Shown one piece after another: positions 22,484-29,388 of a stretch of 64,000 nucleotides of DNA. This stretch comes from Pseudodesulfovibrio aespoeensis Aspo-2. Its GTDB lineage: Bacteria > Desulfobacterota > Desulfovibrionia > Desulfovibrionales > Desulfovibrionaceae. The first letter of the stretch is position 1; every line of letters begins with the position of its first letter. Under the pieces are notes generated by a model. That model saw only the letters and a list, made by a program, of their open reading frames with translations. It was not told where the DNA came from and searched no databases. Location: assembly GCF_000176915.2 (NCBI RefSeq), contig NC_014844.1, positions 2,604,001-2,668,000 on the forward strand, read 5' to 3'. Made by a program: the position numbers and the translations under genes.

Positions 22484-24202
22484 ATGAAAGCGAACCTCGG
22501 CGAGATCGACACCCTGCGCGCCCTGGCCGCCCGCCTGGATGAGGCGGGACACGGTGAGCGCCAGCCTTTGGTCGGGCAAGTGGCCAAACTACTCTGCTGC
22601 TCGGAGCAGACCGTGTACCGCCGCCTGCGCCAGGAGATCGGCTGGGCCTCGGGCCGCAAGCGGCGCACGGACGCCGGGCGGATCAGCGTCAGTGAGGATA
22701 CAGCCCTGGCTGCCGCCCATCTGGTGCATGTGGCTACCAGGAGCCATGGCAAGCGCACGCTGCCTGTGACCGTGGCGCGCAAGGTGTTGCGCGACAGCGG
22801 GTACACCGAGGCGGGTGTGTCTCCCTCTACGCTCTCGCGCGCCATGCGCCGATATGGCTGCCACCCGGACATGCTGGCCCAAGGCAAGCCCGCCGTGCGC
22901 CTGCGCAGCCTGCACCCCAACCACTGCTGGCAGGTGGACCCCTCGCTGTGTGTGCTGTTTTACCTGCCCAAGGGCGGATTGTCCGTCTGCGAGGAGAGCA
23001 AGTTCTACAAGAACAAGCCGAAGAACGTGGCGAAGATCGAACGGGAGCGCGTGTGGCGCTACGTCATCACCGACCACTACAGCGGCACCATCTACGTCAA
23101 ATATGTGCAGAGCGCTGGCGAAACGGCGCAGTCGCTGGTGGACGTGTTCCTGGATGCCATCTCGGATCGCGGTCGGCACGACCCCATGCACGGGGTGCCG
23201 CACATGCTGCTCATGGACGCTGGCAGCGCCAACACCAGCCACCTGTTCCTCAACCTGCTCGACAGGCTGGGCGTGCGACACACGGTGCATATGCCGGGCA
23301 ACGCCCGCGCCAAAGGGCAGGTGGAGCAAGCCAACAACTTGGTGGAGACCCAGTTCGAGGGGCGGCTCCGGTTCATGAACGTCCAGACCATCGCCGAGCT
23401 CCAAGCGCGAGCCGACGAGTGGCGCATGCACTACAACGCCCGCGCCATCCATACCCGCACAGGCAAGAGCCGCAACGATGTCTGGATGACCATCATCGAA
23501 GCCCAGCTGCGGCTGGCCCCTGACTTGGCCCTGTGCCGCGAACTGGTCACCACCCGGCCTGTGCAGGTGACGGTCCGCACGGACATGACCATCACCCACG
23601 CCATCAAGGGCTACGGCCGCAACGAGTATGACCTGCGGCTGGTGCCGGGGCTGGTGCCCAAGCTCAAGGTGGGCGTGGTGGTCAACCCGTACCGTGCCCC
23701 GGCCGTGGACGTGATCGTCGCCGATCCGGAGACGGGCGAGGACCGTATCTGGACCGTGGAGCCCATGAAGAAGAACGAGGCCGGGTTCTGGGAGTCCGCG
23801 CCGGTCATCGGTCAGGAGCACAAGGCCCAGCCGGACACCGTTGCCGACAGGCATGTCAAGCGCATTGTCGAGGCCGCTGGCGATGACCCCAGGCACATCC
23901 GGCCCCCTGCGCACGTCAACGTCATGGCCGACATCCGGCCCGCTCCCGAGTACATGCCGCGCCGTGGCCGCGACCTGGGGCTGGACGCCAGCCGCAGGGA
24001 GATCGCGCCGCTGACCGTGGCCGAAGCCGCGATCAAGCTCAAGCGGAGCCTGGGCGACCTGTGGCCCACAGAGGGCTACGCCTGGCTCTCGCAGCGGTAT
24101 CCGGCTGGCGTGCCAGCCGACGAGCTGGACGCCATAGAGCATCGGTTCGCCGGGCGCGCAGCTGCCGTCACGCCGCTCAAACTGGTTGTCAACGAGGGAT
24201 AA
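22484..24202 (+). CDS. Mu-type DDE transposase (MuA-like)
   Basis: A 572-residue transposase that integrates and replicates the phage by strand transfer. An N-terminal HTH reads QPLVGQVAKLLCCSEQTVYR (about 25-45). The rve core shows the triad: D in NHCWQVDPSLCVLF (about 150), D in PHMLLMDAGSANTS (about 245) and E in NARAKGQVEQANNLVE (about 281). A C-terminal beta region (ITHAIKGYGRNEYDLRLVPG) matches the Mu-transposase C-terminal domain. Mu A is 663 residues; this shorter one lacks some end-binding sequence. It is followed after 3 bp by the MuB-like gene. Confidence 0.95.
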   Translation: MKANLGEIDTLRALAARLDEAGHGERQPLVGQVAKLLCCSEQTVYRRLRQEIGWASGRKRRTDAGRISVSEDTALAAAHLVHVATRSHGKRTLPVTVARKVLRDSGYTEAGVSPSTLSRAMRRYGCHPDMLAQGKPAVRLRSLHPNHCWQVDPSLCVLFYLPKGGLSVCEESKFYKNKPKNVAKIERERVWRYVITDHYSGTIYVKYVQSAGETAQSLVDVFLDAISDRGRHDPMHGVPHMLLMDAGSANTSHLFLNLLDRLGVRHTVHMPGNARAKGQVEQANNLVETQFEGRLRFMNVQTIAELQARADEWRMHYNARAIHTRTGKSRNDVWMTIIEAQLRLAPDLALCRELVTTRPVQVTVRTDMTITHAIKGYGRNEYDLRLVPGLVPKLKVGVVVNPYRAPAVDVIVADPETGEDRIWTVEPMKKNEAGFWESAPVIGQEHKAQPDTVADRHVKRIVEAAGDDPRHIRPPAHVNVMADIRPAPEYMPRRGRDLGLDASRREIAPLTVAEAAIKLKRSLGDLWPTEGYAWLSQRYPAGVPADELDAIEHRFAGRAAAVTPLKLVVNEG

Positions 24203-24205
24203 ACC

Positions 24206-25357
24206 ATGACGCTCAAGGATTTGCTCGAAGGGTGCGGACTGTCACAGCGCGATCTGGCGAGGGCTCTGGAGCTCTCCCCTGCGGCTGTGTCCGACATCGT
24301 CAACCATGACCGGTGGCCCAAGACGGCTGACACGCGCCAGCTCCAGGCCGCCATCCGCAAGGCATTGCGCGCCGCTGGCGCGAACGAAAGCAGAGTGAAG
24401 CACCTGTTCCGCCCGTCCAGGGCACGGGTGAAGGCTGAACCTCAACCAAAGGAGACGATCATGTTGCTGAGAAGACAGGGGCTGTTCCCCAAGACCAAAA
24501 AGCATTTCGGGCTGATGGCCGATCCCTTCGACGAGATCCGCGGGGCCGAGGACGTGTTCCTGTCCTCGGAGATCCGCTACGTGCGCGAGTCCATGCTGCA
24601 TATCGCCAAACACGGCGGGTTCCTGGCTGTGATCGGCGAGAGCGGTTCCGGCAAGTCCACCCTGCGCCGCGACATGGTCGACCGCATCATCCGCGACAAG
24701 CTGCCCGTGCATGTCATCGAGCCCTACGTCCTGGCCATGGAGGACAACGACACCGAGGGCAAGAGCCTCAAGGCCCTGCACATCGCCGAGGCGATCATGG
24801 CCACCGTGGCCCCCGGCGAGAGCATCAAGAGCAGCCCCGAGGCCCGGTTCCGCCAGCTGCACCGTGTGCTGCGCGACAGCGGGCGCACCGGCCATGCCCA
24901 TGTCCTGGTCATTGAAGAGGCCCACGGCCTGCCGCTCAAGACGCTCAAGCACCTCAAGCGGTTCTTGGAGCTGGAAGACGGGTTCCGCAAGCTGCTCTCG
25001 GTGATCCTGCTCGGCCAGCCCGAGCTCAAGCACAAGCTCTCCGAGGCCAATCACGAGGTGCGCGAGGTGGTGCAGCGCTGCGAGGTGGTGGAGCTCAAGC
25101 CCATGAACGGATCGCTGGCTGGCTATGTGGCCCATCGCTTTGAGCGTGTCGGGGCCGAGGCGGGCAAGGTCATCACCGAGGACGGCATAGAGGCCCTGCG
25201 CAGCAAGCTGACCGGTCCGGCCTCGCGCGGCGGGGCTAACGACTCGGTCAGCCTCGTCTATCCGCTGGCCGTCGGCAACATGATCACCGCCGCCATGAAC
25301 CTGGCCGCCGATGTCGGCGCGCCGGTGGTGGACCCCGGCATCATCGCCCAGGTGTAA
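24206..25357 (+). CDS. MuB-like AAA+ ATPase, target-DNA selector
   Basis: A 383-residue protein. Residues 1-50 form an HTH (LKDLLEGCGLSQRDLARALE). The ATPase part has Walker A in AVIGESGSGKSTLRRDMVDR (about 148-162) and Walker B in HAHVLVIEEAHGLPLKT (about 232-240), with an SRGG-containing sensor region near 336. It binds target DNA and activates the transposase, giving target immunity. The HTH plus AAA architecture is that of MuB and of ExeA-like transposon ATPases. Confidence 0.93.
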   Translation: MTLKDLLEGCGLSQRDLARALELSPAAVSDIVNHDRWPKTADTRQLQAAIRKALRAAGANESRVKHLFRPSRARVKAEPQPKETIMLLRRQGLFPKTKKHFGLMADPFDEIRGAEDVFLSSEIRYVRESMLHIAKHGGFLAVIGESGSGKSTLRRDMVDRIIRDKLPVHVIEPYVLAMEDNDTEGKSLKALHIAEAIMATVAPGESIKSSPEARFRQLHRVLRDSGRTGHAHVLVIEEAHGLPLKTLKHLKRFLELEDGFRKLLSVILLGQPELKHKLSEANHEVREVVQRCEVVELKPMNGSLAGYVAHRFERVGAEAGKVITEDGIEALRSKLTGPASRGGANDSVSLVYPLAVGNMITAAMNLAADVGAPVVDPGIIAQV

Positions 25358-25381
25358 CCCATTACCAAGGAGGAAAACGAC

Positions 25382-25633
25382 ATGGAAATGACCATCATTA
25401 ACGGCAGCGAAACCCGCAGACAGACCGGCAATCAAGCATGGCCCGGCAACGCCGAGGGCGAGATTGGCCGCAAGATCGCGAAGCTGGCCCTGGCGCTCAA
25501 GGGCCTGATCCAGCGCGACATGGCCAGCGTCACCGTCACCGATGCCAACCGGCTGTGCGACGACATCATTGCCGAGGCCGAGCGGGTCGAGGGACTGGAG
25601 ACTGTCGCAGCATTCGGAGGTGCGCATGGCTAG
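25382..25633 (+). CDS. Small early phage protein, unknown
   Basis: An 83-residue protein with AAGGAGG before the ATG and a helical C-terminal half (GEIGRKIAKLALALKGLIQR). No known family. Its end overlaps the Gam start by 8 bp. Confidence 0.62.
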   Translation: MEMTIINGSETRRQTGNQAWPGNAEGEIGRKIAKLALALKGLIQRDMASVTVTDANRLCDDIIAEAERVEGLETVAAFGGAHG

Positions 25634-26135
25634 GCTCAAGCCCAAGACCACGGTCATCGCGGACAGCAAGCAGGCCGAGGCGGCCATGATGGAGCTGGGC
25701 GGCCTCGGCAGGGAAATCACGGCCATCGAGCACGACGCCCAGGAAAATATCGACCTGATCAAGGCCAATGCGGTGGCGGAGATGGAGCCGCTCCAGGTTC
25801 GCAAGAAGGAACTGGAAGACGCTTTGTGCACATACGCCACCTTGAACAAGGGCAAGTTGTTCAAGGAGCGCAAAAGCCAGGAGACTCCGTTTGGCGTCTT
25901 TGGCTGGCGCAAGGCGACCAGACTCCTCACCGCAAGCAAGGTGACTCTCGCCGATGTCCTGGAGCGACTCCGCGAACTGGGTATCAGAGAAGCCATCAGA
26001 ACGAAAGAGTCTGTGGACAAGACTGTCCTTGCGGACTGGCCGGATTCCCGGCTGGAAGGCGTGGGTATGAAGCGCGTCTCCAAGGACGAGTTTTACATTG
26101 AGATCCACGAGGACACCCTGGGGGCCGACCAATGA
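25626..26135 (+). CDS. gam: Host-nuclease inhibitor Gam
   Basis: A 169-residue Gam-family protein, close to Mu Gam (174). The sequence shows the long N-terminal helix pair (AAMMELGGLGREITAIEHDA and onward to about 70), the GVFGWRKATRLLT motif (about 98-110) and the C-terminal SKDEFYIEI strand. Gam binds DNA ends as a dimer, blocks exonucleases and is related to eukaryotic Ku. It sits in the early operon downstream of MuB, as in Mu. Confidence 0.92.
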   Translation: MARLKPKTTVIADSKQAEAAMMELGGLGREITAIEHDAQENIDLIKANAVAEMEPLQVRKKELEDALCTYATLNKGKLFKERKSQETPFGVFGWRKATRLLTASKVTLADVLERLRELGIREAIRTKESVDKTVLADWPDSRLEGVGMKRVSKDEFYIEIHEDTLGADQ

Positions 26136-26368
26136 GTGATGCCGGATTGCGCCGCGCGCTGCATGCGGCGGAGGCCCAGACCATCCGCCACGGCAAGACC
26201 ATCCGCGAGTTGCTCCGGCTGCTCCGGAGCGTGCGCGAGGACGGCGGCCTGAACAGCGCCCAGTGCGAGGCCCTGGACCAGCTGGTGGCGCGCAACGAGC
26301 TGGTGATGACCGGCCTGCTGGACGAGGCCGACACCCTCCACCCGGAGTCGGGGGTGGCCCGTGGCTGA
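26132..26368 (+). CDS. Small helical early phage protein
   Basis: A 78-residue protein, nearly all helix (RHGKTIRELLRLLRSVREDG, then QCEALDQLVARNELVMTGLL). It overlaps the Gam stop by 4 bp and the next gene by 8 bp. No family recognised. Confidence 0.6.
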   Translation: MSDAGLRRALHAAEAQTIRHGKTIRELLRLLRSVREDGGLNSAQCEALDQLVARNELVMTGLLDEADTLHPESGVARG

Positions 26369-26561
26369 CACGCTCGCCTACACGGTCCGGGTCAAGTCCG
26401 ACACGGGGCTGGCCGTGCTCGTCCTGATCCCGGCCCTGGGCATCGTGACCTGGCTGCCCAGGAGCCAGGTCACGATGCCGGAGACCATCCACTTCGGCGA
26501 CACGCTGGAGGTGGAAATTCCCCGGTGGCTGATTCGTAATGAGCGGGAATGGCTCGGCTAG
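26361..26561 (+). CDS. Small early phage protein, GTG start
   Basis: A 66-residue beta-rich protein from GTG 26361 inside the upstream gene (8-bp overlap). It reads as alternating strands (TVRVKSDTGLAVLVLIPALG). No known motif; its coupling with the upstream gene is the main support. Confidence 0.55.
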   Translation: MADTLAYTVRVKSDTGLAVLVLIPALGIVTWLPRSQVTMPETIHFGDTLEVEIPRWLIRNEREWLG

Positions 26562-26593
26562 GGTTGAACCCACAAGCGTCAAGGAAACCCATC

Positions 26594-26863
26594 ATGCCCA
26601 AGTGCCCACAGTGCAAGACCATGCGCCCCAAGGAGGCGTTCTACACTCCACGCGGATACCGGTGCATCGCCTGCCGGGACTGCCGGACAGCCAGGATCGT
26701 CAAGCAGGCACCGGCGCCCGAGCCGCAGCCCAGGGCGCTGCCGGAGCCGAAAAAGCCGGTGGCGAAGTACCAGAACCGGGCCATGGGCTTTTGCCCCTAC
26801 GATGGCGGCGGCAGATGGGCCGGGGTGGACATGCAATCAATCAACTTCGCCCCGCTGGGGTGA
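26594..26863 (+). CDS. Zinc-ribbon phage protein
   Basis: An 89-residue protein beginning MPKCPQCKTMRPKEAFYTPR; Cys pairs CPQC (4, 7) and CIACRDC (24, 27, 30) make a zinc ribbon. A proline-rich linker and a short FCPYDGGG tail follow. The ATG at 26594 has AAGGAAA at a good distance; an ATG 45 bp earlier would add a tail without a site. It could bind nucleic acid. Mu's Com also is a small zinc protein, but the cysteine pattern differs, so I do not equate them. Confidence 0.68.
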   Translation: MPKCPQCKTMRPKEAFYTPRGYRCIACRDCRTARIVKQAPAPEPQPRALPEPKKPVAKYQNRAMGFCPYDGGGRWAGVDMQSINFAPLG

Positions 26864-26879
26864 AAACAAGGAGAACGAG

Positions 26880-27158
26880 ATGAACAAGAGCGAACTGATG
26901 GATGCCGTGTTCGAGCGGCGCACGACAGGGTTTTCCAAGTGCCACGTTGAGAAGGCCGTCAATGACGCGCTGGACATTATCGCCGAGCAGCTGGCCAAGA
27001 GCGACAAGGTGGTCATTACCGGCTTCGGCTCTTTCGAGGCCGTGACGACCGCCCCGCGCCTCGGTCGCAACCCGCACAACGGCGAGGCCGTGCAGATCCC
27101 GGCTGGCAAGAAGATAAAGTTCAAGCCGGGCAAGGCACTCAAGGAGGCGGTGAAGTGA
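26880..27158 (+). CDS. HU-family DNA-bending protein
   Basis: A 92-residue protein with the full HU/IHF fold: helical N-terminus MNKSELMDAVFERRTTGFSK, core VVITGFGSFEAVTTAPRLGR (the GFGSF signature) and the arm NPHNGEAVQIPAGKKIKFKP that bends DNA. Mu transposition needs host HU and IHF; this phage carries its own copy in the early operon next to the transposition genes. The ribosome site AAGGAG is good. The TGA overlaps the next ATG. Confidence 0.95.
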   Translation: MNKSELMDAVFERRTTGFSKCHVEKAVNDALDIIAEQLAKSDKVVITGFGSFEAVTTAPRLGRNPHNGEAVQIPAGKKIKFKPGKALKEAVK

Positions 27159-27418
27159 TGTTCACCGCATACTGCTTCCGCACCGGCGAGATCGGCGTGA
27201 CCGACGGTGGGTTGCCCGAGGGCACACTCCCCATCGCGCAACACCACGACAAAGCTACGTTGGATGAGGCCATATCCACCTATGCCACGCATTCGTGGCA
27301 GAAGGGCCTGCTCATCGTCGGGGAGCTTCGCATGGCTAACACCGATGACGATGCAGCCGAGGCGCTGGATCAATTCAAGGGGCGGGTTGAAAACCACCTG
27401 ACCAACTCCACGCAATAA
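27158..27418 (+). CDS. Small early phage protein, unknown
   Basis: An 86-residue acidic protein from the ATG at 27158, sharing its A with the HU stop (TGATG). A beta-rich start (MFTAYCFRTGEIGVTDGG) is followed by a helical middle (DKATLDEAISTYATHSWQKG). No family recognised. Confidence 0.6.
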   Translation: MFTAYCFRTGEIGVTDGGLPEGTLPIAQHHDKATLDEAISTYATHSWQKGLLIVGELRMANTDDDAAEALDQFKGRVENHLTNSTQ

Positions 27419-27490
27419 GCGAAACCGCCCTGCGGGGCGGTCGCCGGGGCGTGGCGGCCTCGGCCTGATGAGCAGCCAAGGGAGACGCAT

Positions 27491-27700
27491 ATGCACGACC
27501 TGCCTCGCACACCCTACAAGGAAAAGGCTGAAAAGCTGGAGGTGGCTCTAGCCCATGCCCAGCGGCGAGCGGCCTGGGCCGAGACGGTAGCCAAGGCCGC
27601 CAAGTTCGACCTCGCTGAAGCGCGTGAGGAGATTGAGCGCCTCAAGCGGCTGCTCAAAGCCCCGCGCCAGGCAACGCTCTTTCCGCAGGGGCGGGCATGA
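27491..27700 (+). CDS. Small coiled-coil phage protein
   Basis: A 69-residue protein, almost wholly one charged helix (KAEKLEVALAHAQRRAAWAE to ARGEIERLKRLLK type heptads), possibly a dimerising accessory. AAGGGAG lies before the ATG. A 72-bp gap with a GC hairpin (around 27426-27443) precedes it. Unknown function. Confidence 0.6.
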   Translation: MHDLPRTPYKEKAEKLEVALAHAQRRAAWAETVAKAAKFDLAEAREEIERLKRLLKAPRQATLFPQGRA

Positions 27701-28083
27701 TGAGGACTAGGGACGAAGGCAGAAAACTCAACATGCGGTTGCATATGGGTAGGGGTTACACCAACCCTCGGTGTTGCCCAACATTTTCCTATTTTTTCTT
27801 AGCTGCCAGACACCCTATATTTTCAATGGGGATGCTCACTGCTTGGAACTCATCCCGTCCTGGACACCGTCTGTTCTGGGCCATTGTTACGGCCGTCGAG
27901 GCAAACCAGAGAGGGAAGGCACATCAGGAGGATACTCGTAGGCAGTACCCCAATTTTGAGTGTTACCGATTGCTAGAAGCCGCCAGACGCGAGGTGGTGG
28001 AGGCTGCGCAAAGGATCGGTGCGCAGGTGTACCAAGACAGATGCAAGGCTAAATGGGCAAAGCTCTTTCAGGGGCAGGCATGA
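27697..28083 (+). CDS. Uncertain phage ORF; true start may be 27826
   Basis: The 128-codon frame begins at 27697, overlapping the previous stop as ATGA. The first about 40 codons look non-coding (Cys/Phe-rich, AT-rich DNA around 27755-27830), whereas from ATG 27826 (MGMLTAWNSSRPGHRLFWAI) onward the protein has normal codon use and a helical C-terminus (YRLLEAARREVVEAAQRIGA). The later start is preferred. Its stop overlaps the next ATG. Function unknown. Confidence 0.5.
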   Translation: MMRTRDEGRKLNMRLHMGRGYTNPRCCPTFSYFFLAARHPIFSMGMLTAWNSSRPGHRLFWAIVTAVEANQRGKAHQEDTRRQYPNFECYRLLEAARREVVEAAQRIGAQVYQDRCKAKWAKLFQGQA

Positions 28084-28271
28084 ACGACAGATTCAGCGTT
28101 GGCAGAGATGAGGGCTATCTGGTCATCCGGGACAACGAGCGCGGAGGCCGCGCCGTCATCGCCTTCCTGCCCAATGACCGTAAGCCCGACGCCCCGCTCA
28201 ACATGGCCAGCGTCTGCGTCAAGGCGCTGAATGCAGAAGCCGAGAAATACAGAAAACGCAGAGACACATGA
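28080..28271 (+). CDS. Small phage protein, unknown
   Basis: A 63-residue protein starting MNDRFSVGRDEGYLVIRDNE, beta then helix (LNMASVCVKALNAEAEKYRK). Overlaps both neighbours by 4 bp (ATGA at each end), which supports translation as part of the early/middle operon. Family unknown. Confidence 0.6.
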   Translation: MNDRFSVGRDEGYLVIRDNERGGRAVIAFLPNDRKPDAPLNMASVCVKALNAEAEKYRKRRDT

Positions 28272-28516
28272 GCGACCACTACCACTGCAAGCGGTGCGGA
28301 GCATCACTGATCTACGACCCACCCTGCGACTGCTATAAGAAAGGAGCACATCATGAAGAAACCCGGAATGAGCCCCCAGGCCCGGCGCGGGATGATCTCC
28401 AAGATCAAGATCGGTCAGAAGCAGCTCGGCATGACGGACGACGCCTACCGCGACATGCTTATGGATCGGTACCAGAAAAACTCCGCCGCGACTCTGTCTT
28501 TTCGGGAGTTGGTTGA
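28268..28516 (+). CDS. Short cysteine-rich ORF overlapping GemA gene
   Basis: The first 28 codons (MSDHYHCKRCGASLIYDPPC and on) carry a CxxC plus CxC zinc-like pattern and the start overlaps the previous stop. After about 28353 the frame runs 164 bp through the GemA gene in another frame and looks like shadow sequence (arginine/proline-rich). Either a real zinc protein with an overlapping tail or a chance extension; only the N-terminal part looks genuine. Confidence 0.42.
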   Translation: MSDHYHCKRCGASLIYDPPCDCYKKGAHHEETRNEPPGPARDDLQDQDRSEAARHDGRRLPRHAYGSVPEKLRRDSVFSGVG

Positions 28517-28796
28517 TCTCGTGGCCCACATGGAGGCTCTGGGAGCGCAGTTCATCAGCAAGCAGGCTCCCAAGTCGCAGCAGATCCGCGACCCGCAGTC
28601 GCGCCTGATCCGCTCCCTGTGGCTGCAGCTGCACGATGCCGGGCTGGTGCGCGATTCCAGCGAGGCCGCCATTGCCGCCTACGTCAAGCGCCAGACCGGC
28701 GTCGAATCCCTGGCCTGGCTGTCATCCCCCCAGGCGTCAAGCGTCATCGAGTCCCTCAAGCAATGGCTGGCCCGAGCTGATCAGCCGGTAGTATAA
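28353..28796 (+). CDS. gemA: GemA-family regulatory protein (DUF1018)
   Basis: A 147-residue protein with the family signature RGMISKIKIGQKQLGMTDDA (about 10-30), YRDMLMDRY, FRELVDLVAHMEALGAQF and PQSRLIRSLWLQLHDAGLVR. Mu GemA (gp16) alters host gene expression and DNA topology during lytic growth. AAAGGAGC precedes the ATG. It lies directly upstream of the Mor-type gene, as in Mu. Confidence 0.92.
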   Translation: MKKPGMSPQARRGMISKIKIGQKQLGMTDDAYRDMLMDRYQKNSAATLSFRELVDLVAHMEALGAQFISKQAPKSQQIRDPQSRLIRSLWLQLHDAGLVRDSSEAAIAAYVKRQTGVESLAWLSSPQASSVIESLKQWLARADQPVV

Positions 28797-28805
28797 GGAG
28801 GATGT

Positions 28806-29147
28806 ATGAGTGAAGGGCGCGAAATCGGGACTGAACTGCTGATCGACCTGGCCGAACAGATCGGCGCGTTGGCGCGGTCATCGTTCGGGGTATCACCTGC
28901 TCGCGCGGCGGAATTCGGCCAGGATGCGGCAGCCATGTTAGCAGATCATTGGGGAGGTCAGCATGTTTACATCCCCAAAGACGTGGCAACCAGACAACGG
29001 GAGCGGTATCATCAAATTTACAGCGAGTTCACAGGTTCAAACCAGCATGATTTGGCTCGCAAATACGGTTTGTCAGTCCAGCACGTTTATCGTATTCTCC
29101 GCCGAGTTAGAGATGAGCGGCGGCAGCGGCAGTACTCGTTAATCTAG
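28806..29147 (+). CDS. mor: Mor-family middle/late transcription activator
   Basis: A 113-residue protein. The N-terminal dimerisation part (ELLIDLAEQIGALARSSFGV and FGQDAAAMLADHWGGQHVYI) and C-terminal HTH (SNQHDLARKYGLSVQHVYRI, residues about 80-100) match Mor/C. Mu Mor and C activate middle and late promoters by binding dyads upstream of weak -10 boxes. It is the last gene of the rightward arm, yet its likely targets (dyads at 16941 and 9167) lie in the leftward arm, so it must act in trans across the control region. A separate C gene was not found in the window. Confidence 0.9.
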   Translation: MSEGREIGTELLIDLAEQIGALARSSFGVSPARAAEFGQDAAAMLADHWGGQHVYIPKDVATRQRERYHQIYSEFTGSNQHDLARKYGLSVQHVYRILRRVRDERRQRQYSLI

Positions 29148-29180
29148 TTACTCATAGTGAAACAGTGTTTCCTTTTCGAC

Positions 29181-29230
29181 ATCCCGACACATCCCGGCTC
29201 ATCCCAGGTAGTCCCGATTTATCACGCCCG
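29181..29230. repeat. Five 10-bp tandem repeats at the prophage right end
   Basis: Five units in exact 10-bp phase: ATCCCGACAC, ATCCCGGCTC, ATCCCAGGTA, GTCCCGATTT, ATCACGCCCG. The first six bases are conserved (consensus ATCCCG), the last four vary. A 10-bp period puts each motif on the same DNA face. The block lies between the Mor gene and the host promoter, where transposase end-binding sites are expected. Confidence 0.75.
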
Positions 29231-29240
29231 TCTCTCTAGA

Positions 29241-29248
29241 TTATAACA
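29241..29248. other. Candidate prophage right terminus
   Basis: TTATAACA ends in CA, so the minus strand would start TGTTATAA; Mu-type elements end 5'-TG...CA-3'. The following GTGGG would be the 5-bp target duplication if this is right, but the left end is not in the window to confirm it. Other CA positions nearby remain possible. Confidence 0.3.
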
Positions 29249-29297
29249 GTGGGTATCATCCCCTGCCGCGCCGCAAACACCTCCCCCCTCCCCCTCC

Positions 29298-29326
29298 TTG
29301 CCAACCCCACCCCCACCCCCTATACT
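29298..29326 (+). promoter_or_regulatory. Promoter of the FAD/Fe-S oxidoreductase gene
   Basis: TTGCCA, 17 bases, TATACT: near-consensus sigma-70 boxes at ideal spacing. The spacer consists only of C with three interspersed A. It starts about 50 bp after the likely prophage end, so the insertion left the host promoter intact. The gene start is 63 bp downstream of the -10. Confidence 0.65.
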
Positions 29327-29388
29327 TGCCATCCAAGCAAAAACCACTTACCCATTCCCCTTTCACGAACCGCCCGGAGAATACCGCC

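Larger units (their letters stand above)
1..29248. mobile_element. Mu-like transposable myoprophage (right-hand part)
   Basis: The Mu hallmark set is present: MuA-type DDE transposase, MuB-type ATPase, Gam, GemA, Mor, DUF3486/gp28/gp29 packaging genes, gpF, gpI, gpT, sheath, tube and gpN. Early genes read right from about 19.8 kb and late genes read left from about 16.8 kb, so the repressor is central instead of terminal; I recall BcepMu-type phages having a similar divergent plan. The left end is outside the window. The right end is placed at the CA of 29247-29248, just past a block of 10-bp repeats and 50 bp before the host promoter. That exact base is a guess; the junction must lie between 29147 (end of the Mor gene) and about 29298. 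Confidence 0.93.

Noticed and set aside
26594-26863. Mu Com homolog
   Set aside because: Zinc pattern and length differ and no mom-type gene is adjacent.
27421-27450. Terminator in the early operon (GC hairpin after 27418)
   Set aside because: No U-tract follows and the operon continues 41 bp later.
29181-29230. CRISPR array
   Set aside because: Units are only 10 bp with no spacers; no cas genes nearby.
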